A stretch of DNA of 64,000 bases from Marinobacter sp. C7 (GTDB lineage: Bacteria; Pseudomonadota; Gammaproteobacteria; Pseudomonadales; Oleiphilaceae), in assembly GCF_022343555.1 (NCBI RefSeq), contig NZ_JAKQZH010000001.1:1904108-1968107 (forward strand). Direction: 5' to 3'. Position numbers and translations under genes: made by a program. The notes below the pieces were generated by a model. That model did not search any database. It was not told where the DNA came from and saw only the letters and a list, made by a program, of their open reading frames with translations. How positions within the stretch are numbered: the first letter of the stretch is position 1; each line of letters opens with the position of its first letter. This document shows positions 1 through 9,896 of this stretch, piece after piece.

Positions 1-296
1 TCTCCGGCCGTCAGACCAGCGCGGCCATCCACCAGAAACAGTACGATGTCCGCTTCCTCGACCGCCTGCATGGACTGGCGTGCCATCTCGGCGTCGAGAC
101 CCACCTCGTCTCCGGTCAGGCCTCCGGTATCGATCACGATAAACCGCTGGCCTTCATAGTTGCCCTCGCCGTATTTCCGGTCACGGGTGAGCCCGGGGAA
201 ATCCGCCACAAGGGCGTCCCTGGAACGGGTCATCTGATTGAACAGGGTCGACTTCCCGACGTTCGGGCGACCGACAAGGGCAATTACTGGGGTCAT
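1..296 (-). CDS. der: GTPase Der (EngA), N-terminal part, cut by window edge
   Basis: The translation starts [20 protein letters not shown], which carries the G1/P-loop GRPNVGKST of the first GTPase domain, followed by a DFPGLTRD switch I segment and a DTGGL G3 motif. Der is a tandem-GTPase protein that acts in maturation of the 50S ribosomal subunit. Only about 98 N-terminal codons are inside the window; the second GTPase domain and the KH-like domain lie beyond base 1. It sits 9 nt downstream of bamB, the order known in Pseudomonas and Escherichia, and is probably the last gene of the hisS-yfgM-bamB-der transcription unit. Confidence 0.95.
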   Translation of the reverse strand, partial: MTPVIALVGRPNVGKSTLFNQMTRSRDALVADFPGLTRDRKYGEGNYEGQRFIVIDTGGLTGDEVGLDAEMARQSMQAVEEADIVLFLVDGRAGLTAG

Positions 297-305
297 AATG
301 ATGCG

Positions 306-1478
306 TTACTCTACTGGCCTGAGTTCGAAATTCACCAGGCGGCCGCTGTTTCCAAAAACGAGCAGATTACCATTGCTCAGGCGTTGTGCCGGTACGCGGA
401 TACCCTCATCGTCGAATTCAAGCTGGCCCTGGAGGCTGCCGTCTTCCTGGGATACCACATGGAGGTAGCCCTCATAGTCGCCCACCACCAGATAATCGCC
501 TGTCGCCATCGGCTGGGTCAGCTGTCGCCAGGACAAGCGGTCCTGCACCCACAGCTCCCTGCGATCGGAACCGCGCAGGGCGACAATATCCCCATTGGCC
601 GAAGCGAGGTAAATTGAACCATTGCCAATCATGGGCGAATAGAGACTGGATGCCTTCTTGCTCCAGATTTCCTGGCCGGTCCGGATGTCCAGTAGCGCAA
701 GCTTGCCCTGGTAACCCACCACCATCAGAGCGGAGTCCAGAACCAGCGGCTGCCCGCCGATATCAACCAGACGCTCCAGTTCGGTTCGCCCCTGGGGCTG
801 ACCGAGCTCGTACTGCCACAGGGGCTGGCCGGAATCTGCTGCCAGCGCGATCAGCTTGCCGTTGGCAAACGAGGCAATAACGATGTCACCGCCGACCAGC
901 GGTGCAGCAGCGGCCCGCATCGAAAGCACCGGCACCTGACCATCGTATTGCCAGAGTTTTTCTCCGTCTGCGGCATTGAACGCCAGCACACGTCCGTCGG
1001 TCGTCTGGATGACCACCATCGATCCGTTGGACTGGGGCGCTGCCAGCACCTCTGTCGGTAATGATGCTCGCCACTGTTCCTCACCGCCGTCCCGGGACAG
1101 GGCAAGCAGGTCAGCCTCACGGGTTACCAGGTACAACTGGCTGGCATCACCACCGATGCCGGCGAAGATACGGTCCTCCAGTTCCCGCTCCCAGAACACC
1201 TCGCCGTTTTCAGGGGCCACTGCCACCAACTCGCCGTCGGCAGATGCCGCATAGACGGTGTCGCCGGCATTAAGCGGTGCCAGGTACAGGAAGTCACCAT
1301 CGTGGCCATCGCCCACAGACATGCTCCAGACCTGCTTGAACCTGACGGTTGGATCGATTTCCGGAACCGGTGCTGGCTGCTCGAAGGTGTCCGTGGTGCT
1401 GCAACCACTGAGAGCCGCCAGCGCAAGCAGGCCTGCCAACAGAGCTGATTTCGGGATGCTCAAGCGAAGCCCCGGCAT
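306..1478 (-). CDS. bamB: Outer membrane assembly lipoprotein BamB
   Basis: This 390-residue protein begins with a lipoprotein signal ending in the lipobox LSGC (Cys at about residue 26), so it should be lipid-anchored to the inner face of the outer membrane. The rest is a series of PQQ-type beta-propeller blades, for example the repeats around DTVYAASADGELVAV, GRVLAFNAADGEKLWQY and GDIVALRGSDRRELW. In the family, BamB is an accessory subunit of the BAM complex and binds BamA. Length matches the E. coli protein (392). The start overlaps the stop of yfgM by one base (TGATG), which supports translational coupling. Confidence 0.94.
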   Translation of the reverse strand: MPGLRLSIPKSALLAGLLALAALSGCSTTDTFEQPAPVPEIDPTVRFKQVWSMSVGDGHDGDFLYLAPLNAGDTVYAASADGELVAVAPENGEVFWERELEDRIFAGIGGDASQLYLVTREADLLALSRDGGEEQWRASLPTEVLAAPQSNGSMVVIQTTDGRVLAFNAADGEKLWQYDGQVPVLSMRAAAAPLVGGDIVIASFANGKLIALAADSGQPLWQYELGQPQGRTELERLVDIGGQPLVLDSALMVVGYQGKLALLDIRTGQEIWSKKASSLYSPMIGNGSIYLASANGDIVALRGSDRRELWVQDRLSWRQLTQPMATGDYLVVGDYEGYLHVVSQEDGSLQGQLEFDDEGIRVPAQRLSNGNLLVFGNSGRLVNFELRPVE

Positions 1479-2134
1479 CAGACGTCCTCCCTGACACCCA
1501 GGTCAGACAGCTTCAGTTCAAGAATGCCACTGCGGCCCTGTGAGCTCTGCTCACGCGCGGTCAGGTAGGCTTCTTTGGCCCCGTCCCGGTCACCCTGTGC
1601 CAACAGGATGTCACCCTTCAGTTCCGACAGAATCGGAGCAAAGGTACCTGCATTACTGACACCATCGATGGTGGCGAGGGCTTCGTCATACTGGCCGGCG
1701 GCAAACTGGGCACGGGCCAGCCGATTCTTCACCACCAACGCCAGGGCAGCGTGGTCCTTGGCCTTTTCCAGCGCCCATTCAAGGGAGTCGACCGCAGCTT
1801 CCGGGTCGCCCTGCTCCATCAGCTGCTGGCGGGCAAGGATCAGGTTACCGTAGATAGCGTAAGCACTGTCTGTGAAATCCTCCCGCAGCTTGCCGGCGAC
1901 AAAGGCAACCGTCTCATTGGATGTTTCATCCGCCTGACTGCTGAACGCGTTCAGCAGGTTGGCAAACTGGTTGGCAGCTTCGGTCCGCTGCTGGGCCTGG
2001 TGGTTCTGCCAGGCCTGCCAGCCAAAGACGATGGCAAGCGCGGCACCGATACCAATCAGCAACGAACTGCCATTCCTCTTCCACCAATCCTTGATCGCCT
2101 GGACCTGTTCTTCTTCGGTGCGCAGTTCAGCCAT
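1478..2134 (-). CDS. yfgM: YfgM/PpiD-type ancillary SecYEG protein with TPR repeats
   Basis: The 218-residue protein has a short charged N-terminus, a single membrane segment at about residues 23-41 (SLLIGIGAALAIVFGWQAW) and a periplasmic tetratricopeptide-like domain rich in Ala and Leu pairs. That architecture and its position between hisS and bamB identify YfgM, which in E. coli associates with PpiD and the SecYEG translocon. It has no cleavable signal; it is a type II membrane protein. It overlaps bamB by one base. Confidence 0.88.
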   Translation of the reverse strand: MAELRTEEEQVQAIKDWWKRNGSSLLIGIGAALAIVFGWQAWQNHQAQQRTEAANQFANLLNAFSSQADETSNETVAFVAGKLREDFTDSAYAIYGNLILARQQLMEQGDPEAAVDSLEWALEKAKDHAALALVVKNRLARAQFAAGQYDEALATIDGVSNAGTFAPILSELKGDILLAQGDRDGAKEAYLTAREQSSQGRSGILELKLSDLGVREDV

Positions 2135-2175
2135 GATGACTCCTGTTGAAAATTATTGCTTTTGTAACGTTGAAA

Positions 2176-3456
2176 TCAGTTTGAAAGTGCGTCTGCCAGT
2201 GCTTCGGCAAGCTCTGCCTGGGGAACTTCCTTCTGCGATTCATCCGAGCGCAGAGGTTTCAGCCCCACAGTGCCACTGGCAACTTCGTTCTCGCCGAGGA
2301 TCACGGCGTAGCGAGCACCGCTTTTGTCCGCTTTCTTCATCTGGCTCTTGAAACTACCGCCACCGCAGTGGGTGACCACAACGTAGTCTGCAAGCTCGTT
2401 CCGCAGCTTCTCCGCCAGTGCCAGCGCCGGGGCCACCGCACCCTCGCCCATGGCAGTCACATAAACATCAGCGTTGCTGTTCACGTGGTCGGGAATCAGG
2501 TCCAGAGTCTCCAGCAACAGAATCAGCCGCTCAATTCCCATGGCGAAACCCACCGCGAACGTAGGCTTGCCACCGAGCTGCTCCACCAGTCCGTCGTAGC
2601 GGCCGCCGGCACAAACCGTTCCCTGTGCACCAAGACTGTCCGTGATCCACTCGAAAACCGTCTTGCCATAATAGTCGAGCCCGCGAACCAGAGCCGGGTT
2701 CACCGTATACTCGATGCCCGCGGCGTCCAGTAGCTGACGCAGGCGGTCGAAATGGGCCCGGGACTCGTCGTCCAGGTAATCATCCAGACGCGGGGCATTC
2801 TCCAGAATCTTGCGGGTACCGGGGTCCTTGCTGTCCAGGATACGGAGCGGATTGGTTTCCAGCCGGCGTTGGCTGTCCGCATCCAGCTCCGACTTGTACT
2901 GGCCAAGGTAGTCCACCAGCGCGGACCGGTAGATTTTCCGGGATTCCGACGTGCCGATGGAGTTGATTTCCAGGCGGGTATGCCCGGACAGTCCCAGCGC
3001 CTGCCAAAGACGGGCGGTCAGGATCAGCAACTCGGCGTCAATGTCGGGCCCACTCATACCGAAGCATTCCACCCCGATCTGATGGAACTGACGGTACCGG
3101 CCTTTCTGGGGCCGTTCGTGCCGGAACATCGGGCCGGTATACCAGAGACGACGGGTCTGGTTGAACAACAGCCCATGTTCTTCCGCGGCGCGCACACAGC
3201 CGGCAGTACCCTCGGGACGCAAGGTCAGGCTGTCGCCGTTCCGGTCCTCGAAGGTGTACATCTCTTTTTCGACAATGTCGGTAACTTCGCCGATGGAGCG
3301 CTTGAACAGGTCCGTCTGCTCGACGATCGGCATACGGATTTCCTGGTAACCATACTGTCGCAGAACCTGTCGTACGGTCGCTTCCACAAACTGCCATACC
3401 GGCGTCTGCTCCGGCAGGATATCGTTCATCCCGCGAATTGCCTGAATCTTAGCCAA
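2176..3456 (-). CDS. hisS: Histidine-tRNA ligase
   Basis: The 426-residue class II synthetase attaches histidine to tRNA-His in the cytoplasm. Motif 2 is visible as [12 protein letters not shown], the histidine-A motif as LVRGLDYY, and motif 3 as GFAMGIERL. The C-terminal anticodon-binding domain is the alpha/beta segment containing VYVTAMGEG and [13 protein letters not shown]. Start is [15 protein letters not shown], the usual family beginning. It lies 41 nt upstream of yfgM and 49 nt downstream of ispG, as part of a conserved ispG-hisS-yfgM-bamB-der string. Confidence 0.96.
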   Translation of the reverse strand: MAKIQAIRGMNDILPEQTPVWQFVEATVRQVLRQYGYQEIRMPIVEQTDLFKRSIGEVTDIVEKEMYTFEDRNGDSLTLRPEGTAGCVRAAEEHGLLFNQTRRLWYTGPMFRHERPQKGRYRQFHQIGVECFGMSGPDIDAELLILTARLWQALGLSGHTRLEINSIGTSESRKIYRSALVDYLGQYKSELDADSQRRLETNPLRILDSKDPGTRKILENAPRLDDYLDDESRAHFDRLRQLLDAAGIEYTVNPALVRGLDYYGKTVFEWITDSLGAQGTVCAGGRYDGLVEQLGGKPTFAVGFAMGIERLILLLETLDLIPDHVNSNADVYVTAMGEGAVAPALALAEKLRNELADYVVVTHCGGGSFKSQMKKADKSGARYAVILGENEVASGTVGLKPLRSDESQKEVPQAELAEALADALSN

Positions 3457-3505
3457 GTGAAACCCTTAACTGTTTCTGATGGTTAACTGGTGAACTGAAG
3501 TCTGG

Positions 3506-4624
3506 TCAGTCGTCTGACCGGGCGATGATGGCCTCTTCCTGCTCTTTCCTGCGCGCTACTTCTTCCCGGATCAAACGTTCCAGGTCATCCGTCAGCGTGG
3601 CGTTATCCAGCTTCTGGTTGGGCTTGCCACCCATGTAGAACAGGTTCCTGGGGCTGCCACCGGTGAGGCCAATGTCAGCTTCCTTGGCTTCGCCAGGACC
3701 ATTGACGATACAACCGATGATGGCGACGTCCAGGGAGGTATTGACGTCCTCCAGCCTGGCCTCCAGATCGTTCATGGTCTGGATCACATCAAAGTTCTGG
3801 CGGGAACAGCTGGGGCAGGCAATGAAATTGATGCCGCGGCTGCGCAGGCGCAGGCTCTTCAGGATGTCGTAGCCAACCTTGATCTCCTGCACCGGATCCG
3901 CGGCCAGGGAGACCCGGATGGTGTCGCCGATTCCATCCATCAGCAGCATGCCCAGACCGATGGACGATTTGACAGTACCCGAGCGGAAACCGCCTGCTTC
4001 CGTGATGCCAAGGTGCAGCGGCTGCTCAATCTGGCTGGCGATCTTCCGGTAAGCATCGACGGTCATGAACACCTCCGAGGCCTTCAGGCTGACCTTGAAG
4101 TCCTGGAAATCGTGGCGGTCGAGAATCTCGATATGGCGCATGGCCGATTCGACCAGCGCGTCCGCGGTGGGCTCACCGTACTTGCGCTGAAGGCTTTTTT
4201 CCAGAGAACCGGCATTGACGCCAATCCGGATCGGAATATTCCGGTCCCGGGCGGCACTGATTACCGCGTTCACACGATCCTCGCGGCCGATGTTACCGGG
4301 ATTGATGCGCAGGCAGTCCACACCCAGTTCGGCAACGCGCAAGGCGATTTTGTAGTCGAAATGGATATCGGATACCAGGGGAACAGATACCTGCTCCCGG
4401 ATCTTGCCAAAAGCCTCGGCCGCATCCATGGACGGAACCGATACCCGGACGATATCGGCACCCGCTTCCTCCAGGGCGCGGATCTGGGCAACGGTGGCAT
4501 CCACATCGCACGTGTTGGTGTTGGTCATGCTCTGCACCGCGATCGGCGCATCACCGCCTACCGGCACATTTCCAACCATGATCTGGCGGGATTTACGTCT
4601 CTTTATCGGGGATTCGTGTTTCAT
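3506..4624 (-). CDS. ispG: 4-hydroxy-3-methylbut-2-enyl diphosphate synthase (IspG/GcpE)
   Basis: IspG converts 2-C-methyl-D-erythritol 2,4-cyclodiphosphate to HMBPP in the non-mevalonate isoprenoid pathway, using a [4Fe-4S] cluster. The N-terminal TIM barrel is followed by the cluster domain; the cysteines of [14 protein letters not shown] and [12 protein letters not shown] are the expected ligands. I take the start at [12 protein letters not shown] (4624), giving 372 residues, the same as the E. coli enzyme. A longer in-frame extension to 4753 runs into the rodZ coding sequence and has no homology-like content. It is 34 nt downstream of rodZ. Confidence 0.96.
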   Translation of the reverse strand: MKHESPIKRRKSRQIMVGNVPVGGDAPIAVQSMTNTNTCDVDATVAQIRALEEAGADIVRVSVPSMDAAEAFGKIREQVSVPLVSDIHFDYKIALRVAELGVDCLRINPGNIGREDRVNAVISAARDRNIPIRIGVNAGSLEKSLQRKYGEPTADALVESAMRHIEILDRHDFQDFKVSLKASEVFMTVDAYRKIASQIEQPLHLGITEAGGFRSGTVKSSIGLGMLLMDGIGDTIRVSLAADPVQEIKVGYDILKSLRLRSRGINFIACPSCSRQNFDVIQTMNDLEARLEDVNTSLDVAIIGCIVNGPGEAKEADIGLTGGSPRNLFYMGGKPNQKLDNATLTDDLERLIREEVARRKEQEEAIIARSDD

Positions 4625-4658
4625 GTCTGACTGACCAATAGAATGTCGACTGTACCTG

Positions 4659-5654
4659 TCAGAGGGACAGCGTGAATTCGGTACGGTTGTTGGCAACCCT
4701 GAAATCACCAAGGTCCACCGGCTCGCCCTGAAAACGGACGGAACCCACTGCATCCACGGCTCCGATCACGACCCGGAGGGGCGCATCTCCTGACACATCA
4801 ACTCTGTCGCCCTGGCGTTGCAGCGACGCTACCAGGCGATTGCCGTTGGCATCACTCACCTGCACCCAACAGTCCGCTGTGAACGTCATCTGGAGCCGTG
4901 CTGTGTCTCCGACCACCACCGGCTCCTCGGGATTCTCCACAAGGGGCTCCGGCTGCTCAACGACCGTGACCGGCTGTTCGACAGCCGACTCCGCAGCCGG
5001 TTCCGCAAGCGGACTTTCCTGTGGCGCCGGCTCCGAGGCCTCTTCCGAAACGCTCTCGCCCGCCGGGGTTTCAGCCTCTGACAATACCGGCTCATCGTCC
5101 AGGGGCGCCAACTCGGCGGCGCCCTCTGTCGCCGGCACCTCCGACTCGGTAGCGGAACCGGCCGTTGTCATATCCGGTTCCGACTCCGGTTCCGAAGGCT
5201 GCTCCACGGATTCAACGGTCGCGGACGTGCCGTCATCCTGCAGGACAAAGCGGTAGGCAAGAACGCCCGCCAGTGCAACGGCCAGAATCAATATCAGGAT
5301 CTTCGCCATCCGCCGTTTCTGGCGCCGACGCCGCTCGATGTCCACCAGCGGATTGTCTTCATGCTGTTTTTCGCGCTCGACGCGAAGCGGTTCCAGCTCG
5401 CGGTCGAGATTTGCAATCAGGCTGTCAGGGTCCAGCCCTACCTGGCTTGCATAGGCCCGGACATAGCCTTTCAGGAAAAGTTCGCTGTCGATCCGGGTGT
5501 GTTCGCTGTTTTCGATGGCCTGGATGATCGCGGGACGCAGATGTTGTGCCCGGGCAATATCGTCAATTCCAAGCCCCAGTTTCTCCCGGGCGCGCTTGAG
5601 CTGGAGCCCGACAGGATCGTTTACCACTGGTTGAGGGTTTTCATCACTGGCCAT
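4659..5654 (-). CDS. rodZ: Cytoskeleton protein RodZ
   Basis: RodZ couples MreB filaments to the cell-wall elongation machinery. The 331-residue protein has the family layout: a cytoplasmic helix-turn-helix domain (residues about 12-80, including [14 protein letters not shown]), a basic stretch [11 protein letters not shown], one membrane segment (about 117-137), a long acidic Pro/Glu/Ala-rich periplasmic linker (about 140-245), and a C-terminal DUF4115-like beta domain ([18 protein letters not shown]). The linker is low complexity and repetitive. The start overlaps the end of pilF by 11 nt. Confidence 0.93.
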   Translation of the reverse strand: MASDENPQPVVNDPVGLQLKRAREKLGLGIDDIARAQHLRPAIIQAIENSEHTRIDSELFLKGYVRAYASQVGLDPDSLIANLDRELEPLRVEREKQHEDNPLVDIERRRRQKRRMAKILILILAVALAGVLAYRFVLQDDGTSATVESVEQPSEPESEPDMTTAGSATESEVPATEGAAELAPLDDEPVLSEAETPAGESVSEEASEPAPQESPLAEPAAESAVEQPVTVVEQPEPLVENPEEPVVVGDTARLQMTFTADCWVQVSDANGNRLVASLQRQGDRVDVSGDAPLRVVIGAVDAVGSVRFQGEPVDLGDFRVANNRTEFTLSL

Positions 5655-6450
5655 TAGAAATCAGTACCTTATATTGTTGGTATTCAACTGACTCCGGGTA
5701 TTCGTTCTTCAGTAACATCGCCAGGCTCGCCTCCTGGTTCTTGTTATTGAAATAACGGGCAATGCGGATGCCGGTGTACAGACTTTCCGCGGAATGCGTC
5801 ATGCGTGGATTCCGGGCGATGGCGGTGGATAATCGGCTGTAGTAACGGGAAGCAGCCTCATACTCACCCTGCTCCACCAGCACCCGGGACAAGGCTAGCA
5901 GGGGGCGGGCGTCGCCTCGTGATAACTCGATTGCCCGGCGGTATGACGTGATGGCATTGTCCGGCTCATCCAGCCGCTCCTGGGACATGCCAAGATTGAA
6001 GAACACGGAGCCACGGTCGGGATACTCTGTATCACGGGACGCCGCCCTGAACTGGTCACGGGCATCGGCGAACCGGCCCTGACTGTATAGGAAGGCACCG
6101 TAATAGACCCTGGCACGGGTGTAGCCTTCATCGGCACGGATCGCTTTACGGAAACTGGACTCGGCAAGCTCGGCTTCGCCCTCGGAATTGTAGACCAGCC
6201 CCATTGCGGCCAGTGCGGCCGGCGCATCGGAATCCAGTTCGAGGGCCCGATCCAGATGATGCCTTGCGCGCTCAAGGTTTCCCTGACCGATGTACGCGGT
6301 TGCCAGCGTTACATAATTATCGAGGGCTTCCTGACGATCGGCTTCGCGGGAGAATCGACTGTCAGTGGTGGTAACACATCCGGAAAACACCATGGTCAGA
6401 GACATTAGCACCAGAAGGGAAACACGTCTGATCACCGGTTTAGTCACCAC
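5644..6450 (-). CDS. pilF: Type IV pilus biogenesis lipoprotein PilF (PilW)
   Basis: The protein has a lipoprotein signal with lipobox FSGC and about six TPR repeats (for example LATAYIGQGNLERARHHLD and AALAAMGLVYNSEGEAELAE). PilF is the outer-membrane pilotin for the PilQ secretin. I place the start at the first of two tandem GTG codons (6450), giving 268 residues: AGGA lies 10 nt upstream and the signal peptide follows directly. A longer reading frame to 6621 overlaps rlmN and adds an N-terminus without a signal. ATG codons inside the signal are less likely starts. Gene order rlmN-pilF-rodZ matches Pseudomonas. Confidence 0.88.
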   Translation of the reverse strand: MVTKPVIRRVSLLVLMSLTMVFSGCVTTTDSRFSREADRQEALDNYVTLATAYIGQGNLERARHHLDRALELDSDAPAALAAMGLVYNSEGEAELAESSFRKAIRADEGYTRARVYYGAFLYSQGRFADARDQFRAASRDTEYPDRGSVFFNLGMSQERLDEPDNAITSYRRAIELSRGDARPLLALSRVLVEQGEYEAASRYYSRLSTAIARNPRMTHSAESLYTGIRIARYFNNKNQEASLAMLLKNEYPESVEYQQYKVLISNGQ

Positions 6451-6481
6451 TGTTCTGCAATCCTCGCATCTGGTTTCTGAA

Positions 6482-7594
6482 TCAGGGATTAACCTGCTGC
6501 ACTGCAATGTACCGTTGGCTCCGGCGAGTCCGGTCCTCGACCCTGCCAACGAGCTGGCCACAGGCAGCATCAATATCGTCCCCCCGGGTCGTCCGGATGG
6601 TCGCGATATAACCTGCTTCATTCAACACCGTCTGGAACCGGCGGGTCGCATTCATGCTCGGGCGCCGGAAGTCGCTCTCGGGGAACGGGTTGAAAGGAAT
6701 CAGGTTGATCTTGCAGGGCAGCCCTTTCAACAGGGCAACCAGTTGCCGGGCGTGCTCCGGCTGGTCATTCATCCCCTCGATCACCGTGTACTCGATGGTT
6801 GCCTTGCGTTTGTCCGGCAGCCTGCCGAGATACTTGCGCGTTGCCGCGAGCAATTCCGCAATCGGGTACTTTTTATTCAACGGCACCAACTGGTTACGCA
6901 ATTCATCATTGGGCGCGTGGAGCGAAATGGCCAGTGAAACATCGGTAACTTCACCGAGCCGGTCCAGAGCAGGTACGACCCCAGAGGTGCTGAGAGTGAC
7001 CCTGCGCTTGGAGATCCCGTAGGCCAGATCCTCCATCATCAGGTTCATGGCGTCGACGACATTGTCGAAGTTGAGCAGAGGCTCGCCCATGCCCATCATC
7101 ACAACATTGGTAATCGGCCGGTCGGCATTGGGGTCGAACGGCATGAACGCCTTTCGCGCAACCCACACCTGGCCGATAATTTCCGCCGCCGTCAGATTCC
7201 GGTTGAATCCACGCTTGCCGGTAGAGCAGAAGGTGCAGTCCAGGCTGCAACCGATCTGGGATGACACGCACAGGGTTCCCCGCTCGCCGTCGGGAATCAA
7301 CACGGTCTCGACGCTGTTGCCGTTATCCATGCGCATGACCCACTTCCGGGTACCATCCTTCGAGGTTTCGTCGTAAACGACCTCCGGCCCCCGAACCTCT
7401 GCCACTTCCTTGAGCTTTTCCCGGAGCGCCTTGCTCATATTGGTCATTTGGTCGAAGTCATCCACACCACGCTGGTGGATCCACTGCAGCACCTGCTGCG
7501 CACGGAAGCGCTTCTCGCCGAGGGACTCGAAGAAGGCCTCGAGCTTGGCCTTGGGCATCCCCAGCAGATTGGTTTTTTCAGCAGCAGCTGTCAT
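6482..7594 (-). CDS. rlmN: Dual-specificity rRNA/tRNA adenine-C2 methyltransferase RlmN
   Basis: RlmN is a radical-SAM enzyme that methylates C2 of A2503 in 23S rRNA and A37 of some tRNAs. The CxxxCxxC cluster motif is seen as CSLDCTFC near residue 120, followed by STGKRGF. The C-terminal catalytic cysteine that forms the methyl-transfer intermediate is in DAACGQL. The 370-residue length is normal for the family. It lies 59 nt downstream of ndk. Confidence 0.95.
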   Translation of the reverse strand: MTAAAEKTNLLGMPKAKLEAFFESLGEKRFRAQQVLQWIHQRGVDDFDQMTNMSKALREKLKEVAEVRGPEVVYDETSKDGTRKWVMRMDNGNSVETVLIPDGERGTLCVSSQIGCSLDCTFCSTGKRGFNRNLTAAEIIGQVWVARKAFMPFDPNADRPITNVVMMGMGEPLLNFDNVVDAMNLMMEDLAYGISKRRVTLSTSGVVPALDRLGEVTDVSLAISLHAPNDELRNQLVPLNKKYPIAELLAATRKYLGRLPDKRKATIEYTVIEGMNDQPEHARQLVALLKGLPCKINLIPFNPFPESDFRRPSMNATRRFQTVLNEAGYIATIRTTRGDDIDAACGQLVGRVEDRTRRSQRYIAVQQVNP

Positions 7595-7622
7595 TTCATA
7601 ACCTCGATCAAATAACCAATTC

Positions 7623-7642
7623 GGGGCAGCGGAGGCTGCCCC
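7623..7642 (-). other. GC-rich stem-loop between ndk and rlmN
   Basis: GGGGCAGC and GCTGCCCC form a perfect 8-bp stem with the 4-base loop GGAG. It lies in the 59-nt gap after the ndk stop and before the rlmN start. There is no run of T after it on the minus strand, so it is either a weak or Rho-assisted terminator/processing hairpin at the ndk 3' end or part of the rlmN leader. Confidence 0.55.
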
Positions 7643-7653
7643 TTACAACCAGA

Positions 7654-8082
7654 TCAGCCGCGCGGGCAGATCTCGTTGTCATTGAAGAAGTAAGCGATTT
7701 CGCGCTCGGCTGAAGCCGCGGAATCGGAGCCGTGAACGGCGTTGGCATCAATAGAAGATGCGAAATCGGCGCGGATGGTGCCGGCATCGGCTTCCTTCGG
7801 GTTGGTGGCACCCATCAGGTCACGGTTCTTCAGGATGGCGCCTTCGCCTTCCAGAACCTGAACCACAACCGGACCGGAAGTCATGAACGCTACCAGGTCA
7901 TTAAAGAACGGACGCTCTTTGTGCTCAGCGTAGAAGCCTTCAGCCTGCTCCTGGGTCAGGTGCATCATCTTGGCGGCAACAATCTGCAGACCAGCCTTTT
8001 CGAAACGGCTGTAGATCTCGCCGATTACGTTCTTGGCGACTGCGTCGGGTTTGATGATAGAGAGCGTGCGCTCATTTGCCAT
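7654..8082 (-). CDS. ndk: Nucleoside diphosphate kinase
   Basis: Ndk transfers the gamma phosphate from ATP to nucleoside diphosphates. The 142-residue sequence starts [18 protein letters not shown] and contains the active-site histidine in NAVHGSDS (His117), the residue that is phosphorylated. Length and motif are canonical. Upstream on the same strand is iscS; in Pseudomonas the rest of the isc operon (iscU to iscX) sits between them but is absent here. Confidence 0.97.
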   Translation of the reverse strand: MANERTLSIIKPDAVAKNVIGEIYSRFEKAGLQIVAAKMMHLTQEQAEGFYAEHKERPFFNDLVAFMTSGPVVVQVLEGEGAILKNRDLMGATNPKEADAGTIRADFASSIDANAVHGSDSAASAEREIAYFFNDNEICPRG

Positions 8083-8151
8083 GGTAAGTCTCCAGTATGG
8101 TTCGGGTTAAAAATTCAGGCCTGCGATTATACGCAGTCCGGGGCCTACTGC

Positions 8152-9300
8152 CTACCGCACAGAACGCAGGCGGGTAACGACATCAACGATTTGCGAACTT
8201 GCGAAGGCGACTTCTTCCTCGGTGGTAAACCGTCCCATGGAAAAGCGCAGCGCGCGATGCGCCTGTTCATCGCTCAGGCCAATACCTCGCAACACGAAGG
8301 AAGGCTCGATGGTTGCCGATGCACAGGCAGAACCGGATGAGACCGCCAGATCCCGCAACCCGAGCATCAGGGACTCCGCCTCCACGCCCTCGAACGAGAG
8401 ATTGATCAGACCCGGCACCCGGTGGGACTCGCTTCCGTTCAGGGTCACACCCTCAAGGCCGTCGAGCCCTTTCAGAAACGCCGAGCGCAGCGATTCCAGA
8501 CGCGCCATTTCCGCCTCAAGGCCCTCAGCGGCGATCGCAAAGGCTTTACCCATTCCGACAATCTGGTGAGTCGGCAACGTGCCGGAACGCATCCCCCGCT
8601 CATGGCCACCGCCATGCATCTGGGCTTCGATCCGAACGTCTGGTGAACGGCGGACATAGAGCGCACCGATCCCCTTGGGTCCGTACACTTTGTGCCCGGA
8701 CAGGGACAACAGGTCCACGGGTACCTGATTAAGGTTAACGGGCATCTTGCCCGCCGCCTGCGCGGCATCCACATGGAACAGCACTCCCCGGTCACGGAGT
8801 TCGCTGCCGATCGCCGCGATGTCCGTGATGCAGCCCAGTTCGTTGTTAACCAACATCAGGCTGACCAGGACCGTGTTATCCCTGAGTGCTGCAGTCACCT
8901 TTTCCAGGGGAATACGCCCGTCCGGATCCGGATCCAGCCAGGTCACCTCGATACCACGGCTTTCGAGCCATTTGCAGGTATCGATGACGGCCTTGTGCTC
9001 AATCCTGGAGGTGATGACATGAACATCGCTGCGATCACCCACCGCACCCTTGATGGCCAGGTTATCGGATTCAGTGGCACCGGAGGTCCAGACAATTTCC
9101 CGCGGATCCGCCGAAATCAGGTCGGCAACCTGCCGCCGGGCCGCTTCAACTGCGGCCTCGGCTTGCCAGCCATAGGCATGGGAACGGGAAGCCGGGTTAC
9201 CGAACACTCCATCGAGCGTGAGGTATTTGGCCATTTCATCGGCAACAACGGGATCAACGGGCGTCGTTGCCGCGTAATCGAGATATACGGGCTTTTTCAT
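8152..9300 (-). CDS. iscS: Cysteine desulfurase IscS, lacking the C-terminal tail
   Basis: IscS takes sulfur from cysteine for Fe-S clusters and thio-modifications. The PLP lysine is in [10 protein letters not shown] (Lys204), the substrate-base histidine in EHKAVID, and the mobile-loop cysteine in SSGSACASA (Cys326). The sequence closely follows the IscS subgroup ([14 protein letters not shown]). At 382 residues it is about 22 shorter than the usual 404: it stops at VVTRLRSVR, where family members continue with a tail beginning near ELSPLW that, in E. coli, contacts IscU. No iscU follows. It is 21 nt downstream of iscR. Confidence is high for cysteine desulfurase, slightly lower for strict IscS function. 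Confidence 0.9.
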   Translation of the reverse strand: MKKPVYLDYAATTPVDPVVADEMAKYLTLDGVFGNPASRSHAYGWQAEAAVEAARRQVADLISADPREIVWTSGATESDNLAIKGAVGDRSDVHVITSRIEHKAVIDTCKWLESRGIEVTWLDPDPDGRIPLEKVTAALRDNTVLVSLMLVNNELGCITDIAAIGSELRDRGVLFHVDAAQAAGKMPVNLNQVPVDLLSLSGHKVYGPKGIGALYVRRSPDVRIEAQMHGGGHERGMRSGTLPTHQIVGMGKAFAIAAEGLEAEMARLESLRSAFLKGLDGLEGVTLNGSESHRVPGLINLSFEGVEAESLMLGLRDLAVSSGSACASATIEPSFVLRGIGLSDEQAHRALRFSMGRFTTEEEVAFASSQIVDVVTRLRSVR

Positions 9301-9321
9301 GATCTGTAAGAACGTTCTGTA

Positions 9322-9819
9322 TCAGGCCGGCGCCTGGTCGGTCAGACGGTCGGTGTTGATGGTTTCAGAATCCTTGCCGTCCTGGCGACGGTTCTGACGA
9401 TCCGCAACCTGACGGATTTCATGCTTTTTCATCAGATCCCCGAGACTGATCTCACTGAGAAACTGATGAATCTGATCACTCAGATCAGACCAGAGATGGT
9501 GGGTAAGGCACTTCTCCCCGTTCTGGCAGTCGCCCTTGTTTCCACAGCGCGTGGTATCAAGGGACTCGCTGACCGCATCAACCACTTCCGCGATATAGAC
9601 ACGATCCGCATCCCGGCTCAGGCGGTAACCACCACCGGGGCCACGGATGCTGACAACCAGTTTCTGGCGACGCAGACGGGAGAACAGCTGTTCCAGGTAG
9701 GATAGCGAGATTTCCTGCCGGGACGATATATCCGCCAGACTGACCGGCCCCTGATCCCCGTGGAGGGCCAGGTCCAACATCGCCGTAACAGCATAGCGGC
9801 CTTTGGTGGTCAGTTTCAT
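9322..9819 (-). CDS. iscR: Fe-S cluster-sensing Rrf2-type regulator IscR
   Basis: IscR is a [2Fe-2S]-binding repressor/activator of Fe-S assembly genes. Starting at [11 protein letters not shown] (9819) gives 165 residues, and the cluster ligands then fall at Cys92, Cys98, Cys104 and His107, the same numbering as in E. coli IscR. A 20-codon in-frame extension is possible but unneeded. The winged helix carries the [11 protein letters not shown] wing. A type 1 IscR site overlaps its promoter, so it is likely autoregulated, and iscS follows after 21 nt. Confidence 0.95.
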   Translation of the reverse strand: MKLTTKGRYAVTAMLDLALHGDQGPVSLADISSRQEISLSYLEQLFSRLRRQKLVVSIRGPGGGYRLSRDADRVYIAEVVDAVSESLDTTRCGNKGDCQNGEKCLTHHLWSDLSDQIHQFLSEISLGDLMKKHEIRQVADRQNRRQDGKDSETINTDRLTDQAPA

Positions 9820-9863
9820 GGCGTCAGCCCCGTGATGGGATTGAATCTCGATTAACAGGTGCG

Positions 9864-9892
9864 AGTATGAATTGACCAAGTAATTCAGTCAA
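9864..9892 (-). promoter_or_regulatory. Sigma-70 promoter of iscR-iscS
   Basis: On the minus strand a TTGACT -35 box (9887-9892) and a CATACT -10 box (9864-9869) are separated by 17 nt, upstream of the iscR start. The -35 box lies inside the IscR site, which places the regulator where it would block RNA polymerase. Confidence 0.7.
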
Positions 9893-9896
9893 GTAT
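9871..9896 (-). promoter_or_regulatory. Type 1 IscR binding site
   Basis: Reading the minus strand from 9896, ATACTTGACTGAATTACTTG follows the known type 1 IscR consensus (ATASYYGACTRWWWTASTYR and onward) at every one of its first 20 positions. Type 1 sites are bound by cluster-loaded IscR. The site ends one base before the cysE stop codon. Confidence 0.78.

Noticed and set aside
4625..4753. Extended N-terminus for IspG
   Set aside because: The extra 43 codons overlap the end of rodZ and do not resemble IspG; the internal ATG gives the standard length.
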